Positions 15,411 through 19,093 of a DNA stretch of 19,093 nucleotides are shown piece after piece. A model generated the notes under the pieces. The model made no database searches and was not told where the DNA came from. It saw only the letters and a program-made list of their open reading frames with translations. Each line of letters begins with the position of its first letter. Position 1 is the stretch's first letter. Location of the stretch: NCBI GenBank assembly GCA_002344625.1, contig DDUE01000032.1, forward strand, positions 1 through 19,093, written 5' to 3'. Position numbers and translations under genes: made by a program. This DNA is from Rhodocyclaceae bacterium UBA2346. GTDB lineage: Bacteria > Pseudomonadota > Gammaproteobacteria > Burkholderiales > Rhodocyclaceae.

Positions 15411-17711
15411 TCAGATCACACCGGCGCGGACGCGTTGTTCCTTCGCGTCGACCACCGACACCGCGGTGATATTGACCAGCCTGCGCACCGTCGCCGACGG
15501 CGTCAGGATATGCACCGGCAGTGCCGCCCCCAGCAGGATCGGCCCGACCGATACCCCGTCGCCGTTCGCGATCTTCATCAGATTGAATGAAATGTTGGCG
15601 GCATCGAGGTTGGGCATCACCAGCAGGTTGGCGTCGCCCGCCAGGGTCGAGTCGGGGTTGGTCAGGGCGCGGATCTCGGGCGACAAGGCGGCGTCACCAT
15701 GCATTTCGCCATCGCACTGAAGATCGGGCGCACTCACCCGCAGAATATCGCGCGCGGCCCGCATCTTGCGCGCCGACGCCGAGGTCGAGTTGCCGAAATT
15801 GGAGTGCGACAGCAAGGCCACCCGCGGCTCGACGCCGAAGCGGCTGAGCTCCTCGGCCGCCATGCGCGCGATCTCCGCGACCTCCTCGGCATTCGGCGCC
15901 TCGTTTACATAGGGGTCCGTGATCGCCAGCATGCGCTTGGGCAGCAGCAGCAGGGTCATCGCGGCGAACAGACGCGCCCCCTTGCTCAACCCGATCACGT
16001 CCTGGACCTGCTTCAGGTGGTAATCGTAGGTCCCGTAGGTACCGCAGACCATCGCATCGGCATCGCCCCGGCGCAGCAGCATGCAACCGATCAAGGTGGT
16101 ATCGCGGCGCATTTTCGCCTTGGCGATTTCCGGCGTCACGCCGTCGCGCGACATCAGGCGGTAATACTCGTTCCAGAGTTCGCGATAACGCGGGTCCGAC
16201 TCCGGGTTGACCACTTCGAAGTCGCGTTCGGGGACGAGATTGAGGCCGATCTTCTTGATCCGCATCTCGATCACGCTGGGCCGGCCGATGAGGATCGGGC
16301 GCGCCAGATCCTCGTCGATGACCACGCGCACCGCATGCAGCACCCGCTCGTCCTCACCCTCGGTGAAGATCACCCGCTTGTGTTCCGCGGCCACCGCCTT
16401 GGCGGCGCTGAACACCGGCTTCATGACGATGCCGGACTGATACACGAAATCCCACAGGCTGGCCGTATAGGCCGCGAGATCCTTGATCGGCGTCGTCGCG
16501 ACGCCCGATTCCATCGCGGCCTGCGCGACCGCCGGCGCCACCTTGACGATGATGCGCGGATCAAAGGGCTTGGGAATGATGTATTCCGGCCCGAAGGTCA
16601 GATCGACACCGCCATAGGCCGACGACACGATGTCACTCTGTTCGGCCTGGGCCAGCTCCGCGATCGCCTTCACGCAGGCGAGCTTCATCTCTTCGTTGAT
16701 CGTCGTCGCGCCCACGTCGAGCGCGCCGCGGAAGATGAACGGGAAGCACAGGACGTTGTTGACCTGGTTCGGATAGTCGGAGCGCCCGGTTGCGACGATG
16801 CAGTCCGGACGCACTTTCTTGGCGTCTTCCGGAAGAATCTCGGGGTTGGGGTTCGCCAGCGCAAAGATGAGCGGCTTGTCGGCCATGCGCGCGACCATCT
16901 CGGACTTGAGCACACCCGCGGTCGACAGGCCGAGGAACACGTCCGCCCCCTCGATGACCTCGCCGAGCGTTCTGGCGGTGGTGTTCTGCGCATAGCGGGC
17001 CTTGTTGGGCTCCATGTTTTCTTCGCGCCCCACGCTGATCACGCCCTTCGAATCGCACACATAGACGTTCTCGCGGCTCACGCCGAGGGCCACCATCAGG
17101 TCGAGGCAGGCAATCGCCGCCGCGCCGGCGCCCGAACACACCAGCTTGACCTTGCCAATGTCCTTGCCGACGACTTTCAAGCCGTTGATCAAGCCGGCCG
17201 CCGAAATGATCGCGGTGCCGTGCTGATCGTCGTGAAAGACCGGAATCCTCATCCGCTCGCGCAGCTTCTTCTCGATGTAGAAGCACTCCGGCGCCTTGAT
17301 ATCCTCGAGGTTGATCCCGCCCAGCGTGGGCTCGAGCGCTGCGATCATGTCGATCAGCTTGTCGGGGTCGTTCTCGGCGAGCTCGATATCGAAAACATCG
17401 ATGTTGGCGAACTTCTTGAACAGGCAACCCTTGCCTTCCATGACCGGCTTGGAGGCCAGCGGCCCGATGTTGCCCAGCCCCAGCACCGCCGTGCCGTTGG
17501 TGATCACCGCGACGAGATTACCGCGCGACGTGAGTTCGAACGCCTGCCTCGGATCCGCGACGATCGCGTCGCAAGCCGCCGCCACACCGGGCGAATACGC
17601 GAGCGCGAGGTCACGCTGATTGGTCAGCCCCTTGGTCGGAACGACCGAAATCTTGCCGCGCGTCGGAAGGCGATGATAATCGAGTGCCGCGGTGATGAAA
17701 TCCTGATCCAT
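15411..17711 (-). CDS. maeB: NADP-dependent malic enzyme with phosphotransacetylase-like domain
   Basis: The enzyme oxidatively decarboxylates malate to pyruvate, giving NAD(P)H and CO2. Its 766 residues match the long MaeB type (E. coli 759). The malic N-terminal domain has Tyr39 and Lys94, the expected general acid and base. Metal ligands lie in [10 protein letters not shown] (135-144, Glu136 and Asp137) and at Asp162 in FHDDQHGTA. The Rossmann loop is SGAGAAAIA (193-201). From about 440 onward there is a phosphotransacetylase-like domain, starting near [15 protein letters not shown]. In this family that domain is regulatory (acetyl-CoA responsive) and lacks proven transferase activity. The ATG at 17711 has GGGGAG seven bases upstream and gives the family start [13 protein letters not shown]. 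Longer in-frame starts add non-family residues. NADP preference is inferred from the family. The quinone reductase gene follows after 23 bases. Confidence 0.96.
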   Translation of the reverse strand: MDQDFITAALDYHRLPTRGKISVVPTKGLTNQRDLALAYSPGVAAACDAIVADPRQAFELTSRGNLVAVITNGTAVLGLGNIGPLASKPVMEGKGCLFKKFANIDVFDIELAENDPDKLIDMIAALEPTLGGINLEDIKAPECFYIEKKLRERMRIPVFHDDQHGTAIISAAGLINGLKVVGKDIGKVKLVCSGAGAAAIACLDLMVALGVSRENVYVCDSKGVISVGREENMEPNKARYAQNTTARTLGEVIEGADVFLGLSTAGVLKSEMVARMADKPLIFALANPNPEILPEDAKKVRPDCIVATGRSDYPNQVNNVLCFPFIFRGALDVGATTINEEMKLACVKAIAELAQAEQSDIVSSAYGGVDLTFGPEYIIPKPFDPRIIVKVAPAVAQAAMESGVATTPIKDLAAYTASLWDFVYQSGIVMKPVFSAAKAVAAEHKRVIFTEGEDERVLHAVRVVIDEDLARPILIGRPSVIEMRIKKIGLNLVPERDFEVVNPESDPRYRELWNEYYRLMSRDGVTPEIAKAKMRRDTTLIGCMLLRRGDADAMVCGTYGTYDYHLKQVQDVIGLSKGARLFAAMTLLLLPKRMLAITDPYVNEAPNAEEVAEIARMAAEELSRFGVEPRVALLSHSNFGNSTSASARKMRAARDILRVSAPDLQCDGEMHGDAALSPEIRALTNPDSTLAGDANLLVMPNLDAANISFNLMKIANGDGVSVGPILLGAALPVHILTPSATVRRLVNITAVSVVDAKEQRVRAGVI

Positions 17712-18059
17712 TGCTGTTCTCCCCCCTGAGAGCCAAGCTTCTTGTGTGAGATTGGTGCAACCATCGTCCGTCGCCCGCACTTGTCGGCAAACCGGCGCGA
17801 CCCGATACGTGGTCGTGCCGATCAAGATATCAGGCGGGTCGACGGGGCCGGGCGCGACACCGATCGCCGAGCTGAAGCAAGGTTTTCGAGGTTGGCGCGC
17901 CTACCCGACGGCGCCGCGCAATTCTAGCGCAGGCGCATGCGCTTGGGCAGACAACGCGCAGCCCCGGCCCCACGCCGCGCGAGGCGGCAGGTCCGGCGCA
18001 TTCGCCATGCGCACGCGCTTTTGGCACAATCACCCTCAACGACCGGGAGAGCACAAAAC
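17712..18059. other. 348-base non-coding gap between divergent maeB and ParA genes
   Basis: I see no gene with family character here on either strand. The stretch is GC-rich and contains a 10-base palindrome, GCGCATGCGC (17933-17942). On the - strand there is an isolated TAGAAT (ATTCTA at 17921-17926) without a good -35 box, which would imply a leader of about 200 bases for maeB. On the + strand, TCGCCA (18002-18007) and CACAAT (18025-18030), spaced by 17 bases, are a weak promoter candidate for the ParA gene. I see no riboswitch-like structure or parS-like site that I could defend. Confidence 0.5.
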
Positions 18060-18839
18060 ATGCGCAGAGTGGTATTCAACCAGAAGGGCGGGGTCGGCAA
18101 ATCGACCATTACCTGCAATCTTGCCGCGATCAGCGCTCATCAGGGACAGCGCACGCTGGTCATCGATCTCGACCCGCAGGGCAATTCCACCCACTATCTG
18201 CTGGGCCGCTCGGCCGAAGACCTGGACACGACGCTCGCCGACTTCTTCGACCAGACGCTCAATTTCAAGCTCAACCCCAAGGATACGGCGGACTTCGTCG
18301 TCCAGAGCCCGTTCGACGGGCTCGACGTGATGCCCTCCCACCCCAAGCTCGAAGACCTGCAGAGCAAACTTGAGTCGCGCTACAAGATCTACAAGCTGCG
18401 CGATGCGCTCGACGAACTCGACGCGCACTATGACGTCATCTACATCGACACCCCGCCGGCGCTCAACTTCTATACCCGCTCGGCCCTGATCGCCGCCAAC
18501 GGCTGCCTGATTCCGTTCGACTGCGACGACTTCTCGCGGCGGGCGCTCTATGCGCTGCTCGAAAACGTCCAGGAGATCCGCACCGATCACAATCGCGGCC
18601 TGGCGGTCGAGGGCATCGTCGTCAACCAGTACCAGCCGCGCGCCTCGCTACCACAGAAAGTGGTTCAGGAGTTGATCGACGAAGGGCTGCCGGTGCTGGC
18701 GCCCTACCTGTCGTCCTCGGTCAGGATCAAGGAGTCCCACGAACAATGCAGCCCGATGATCCACCTCGACCCGCGCCACAAGCTGTCGCAGGAGTATCTG
18801 GCGCTGCATGACACCCTCGCGCGCAAATACGGCACCTGA
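18060..18839 (+). CDS. Orphan ParA-family ATPase
   Basis: This 259-residue protein is a MinD/ParA-type P-loop ATPase. Family members bind non-specific DNA as ATP dimers and position plasmids, chromosomes or protein complexes. The deviant Walker A motif is KGGVGKST (9-16), with signature Lys9 and Lys14. Walker A' is DLDPQGNST (36-44), and Walker B ends at Asp130 in YIDTPPALNF. There is no N-terminal helix-turn-helix domain, so it is of the short type and should not self-regulate as plasmid ParA Ia proteins do. No parB-like gene or partner lies downstream, where the helicase gene converges 11 bases away. GGGAG ten bases before the ATG supports this start. From memory, close relatives with the NQKGGVGKS start and a conserved VVNQYQPRASLPQ segment occur as orphans in pseudomonads. 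Its cargo is unknown. Confidence 0.9.
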   Translation: MRRVVFNQKGGVGKSTITCNLAAISAHQGQRTLVIDLDPQGNSTHYLLGRSAEDLDTTLADFFDQTLNFKLNPKDTADFVVQSPFDGLDVMPSHPKLEDLQSKLESRYKIYKLRDALDELDAHYDVIYIDTPPALNFYTRSALIAANGCLIPFDCDDFSRRALYALLENVQEIRTDHNRGLAVEGIVVNQYQPRASLPQKVVQELIDEGLPVLAPYLSSSVRIKESHEQCSPMIHLDPRHKLSQEYLALHDTLARKYGT

Positions 18840-18868
18840 GCCCGCCGCCCTCAGCTCGCCGGGCTGAG
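18836..18868. repeat. Alternating inverted repeats between convergent ParA and helicase ends
   Basis: Three related arms occur in order: CTGAG (18836-18840, containing the ParA gene stop codon), CTCAGC (18850-18855, containing the helicase stop) and GCTGAG (18863-18868). The middle arm can pair with either neighbour, giving two mutually exclusive hairpins with loops of 9 and 7 bases. No T-run follows, so a terminator role is uncertain. Confidence 0.4.
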
Positions 18869-19093
18869 CTTGGCGACCGCGAGCAGCAGCCACTTGACGC
18901 CTTCGGTGCCGAAGTTGACCTGCACCCGCGCATCCGACCCGCCCCCCTCGGCCGAAACGATCACGCCCTGCCCGAAGCGCGGATGGGTGACCAGTTGCCC
19001 CACCCGCCAGCCGCCCGCCGATCGCTGCGTACTGGCAGCGGGCACCGCCGCCGCACGGCTCACCCGAGCATCGCGGCCGGCGCCGAAGAACCC
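18851..19093 (-). CDS. uvrD: UvrD/PcrA-type DNA helicase, C-terminal fragment
   Basis: Only the last 80 residues are inside the window. The reading frame is open to the right edge, so the gene is partial here and not shown to be broken. The segment WRVGQLVTHPRFGQGVIVSA followed by a Gly-rich turn and RVQVNFGTEGVKWLLLAVAKL is the Tudor-like C-terminal domain of superfamily 1A helicases. It matches the end of E. coli UvrD, where the equivalent is VGQ-VRH-KFGEGTI and GIKWLVAAYARL. This domain binds partners such as RNA polymerase. The helicase motifs lie beyond the window, so PcrA or another UvrD-like paralogue cannot be excluded. A GTG at 19063 is an internal codon, not a start. Confidence 0.82.
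   Translation of the reverse strand, partial: GFFGAGRDARVSRAAAVPAASTQRSAGGWRVGQLVTHPRFGQGVIVSAEGGGSDARVQVNFGTEGVKWLLLAVAKLSPAS

Noticed and set aside
15699..17729. Open frame of 676 codons on the + strand, antisense to maeB
   Set aside because: It is a composition-driven shadow of maeB. Its predicted product is rich in Arg, His and Asp and shows no family signature.
17746..18330. Possible extra + strand gene running through the maeB-ParA gap
   Set aside because: The frame continues out of phase through the ParA coding region, is Arg/Ser/Thr-rich, and has no family character.

Overview
The window is an ordinary, gene-dense stretch of chromosome from a GC-rich proteobacterium. It is most likely a betaproteobacterium, and I would guess Rhodocyclales (an Azoarcus/Thauera-like organism). 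This placement is an inference from protein character and gene neighbourhood, not from a marker gene. Thirteen protein genes are visible: twelve complete and intact, and one cut by the right edge. I see no rRNA, tRNA, insertion sequence, CRISPR array or prophage gene.

Left block (1-4460): a leader of about 170 bases, then thyA and folA on the + strand with a 4-base stop/start overlap. Facing them on the - strand are a large PLP-dependent Orn/Lys/Arg decarboxylase and, upstream of it, dcd. ThyA, DHFR and dCTP deaminase are linked biochemically. Dcd feeds the dUTP/dUMP pool, ThyA turns dUMP into dTMP, and FolA regenerates the folate cofactor.

Middle block (4580-10860): apbC/mrp runs leftward. 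An OmpA-type lipoprotein gene and then metG run rightward. apbC and metG are direct divergent neighbours in E. coli, so the lipoprotein gene sits inside a classic pair. Next come a SulP anion transporter with a C-terminal STAS domain and an acylphosphatase gene that overlaps it by 8 bases.

Right block (10860-19093): on the - strand, read in transcription order, are maeB (malic enzyme with a phosphotransacetylase-like tail), a QorA-type quinone oxidoreductase and dnaE (DNA polymerase III alpha). They are closely spaced and may be co-transcribed. A 348-base non-coding gap separates maeB from a divergent orphan ParA-type ATPase with no parB beside it. The last 243 bases hold the C-terminal end of a UvrD/PcrA-type helicase on the - strand.

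I found no convincing undescribed system. The points most worth a second look are the orphan ParA, the lipoprotein gene between apbC and metG, the SulP-acylphosphatase overlap, the unassigned substrate of the decarboxylase, and small inverted repeats that include stop codons at two convergent gene ends.
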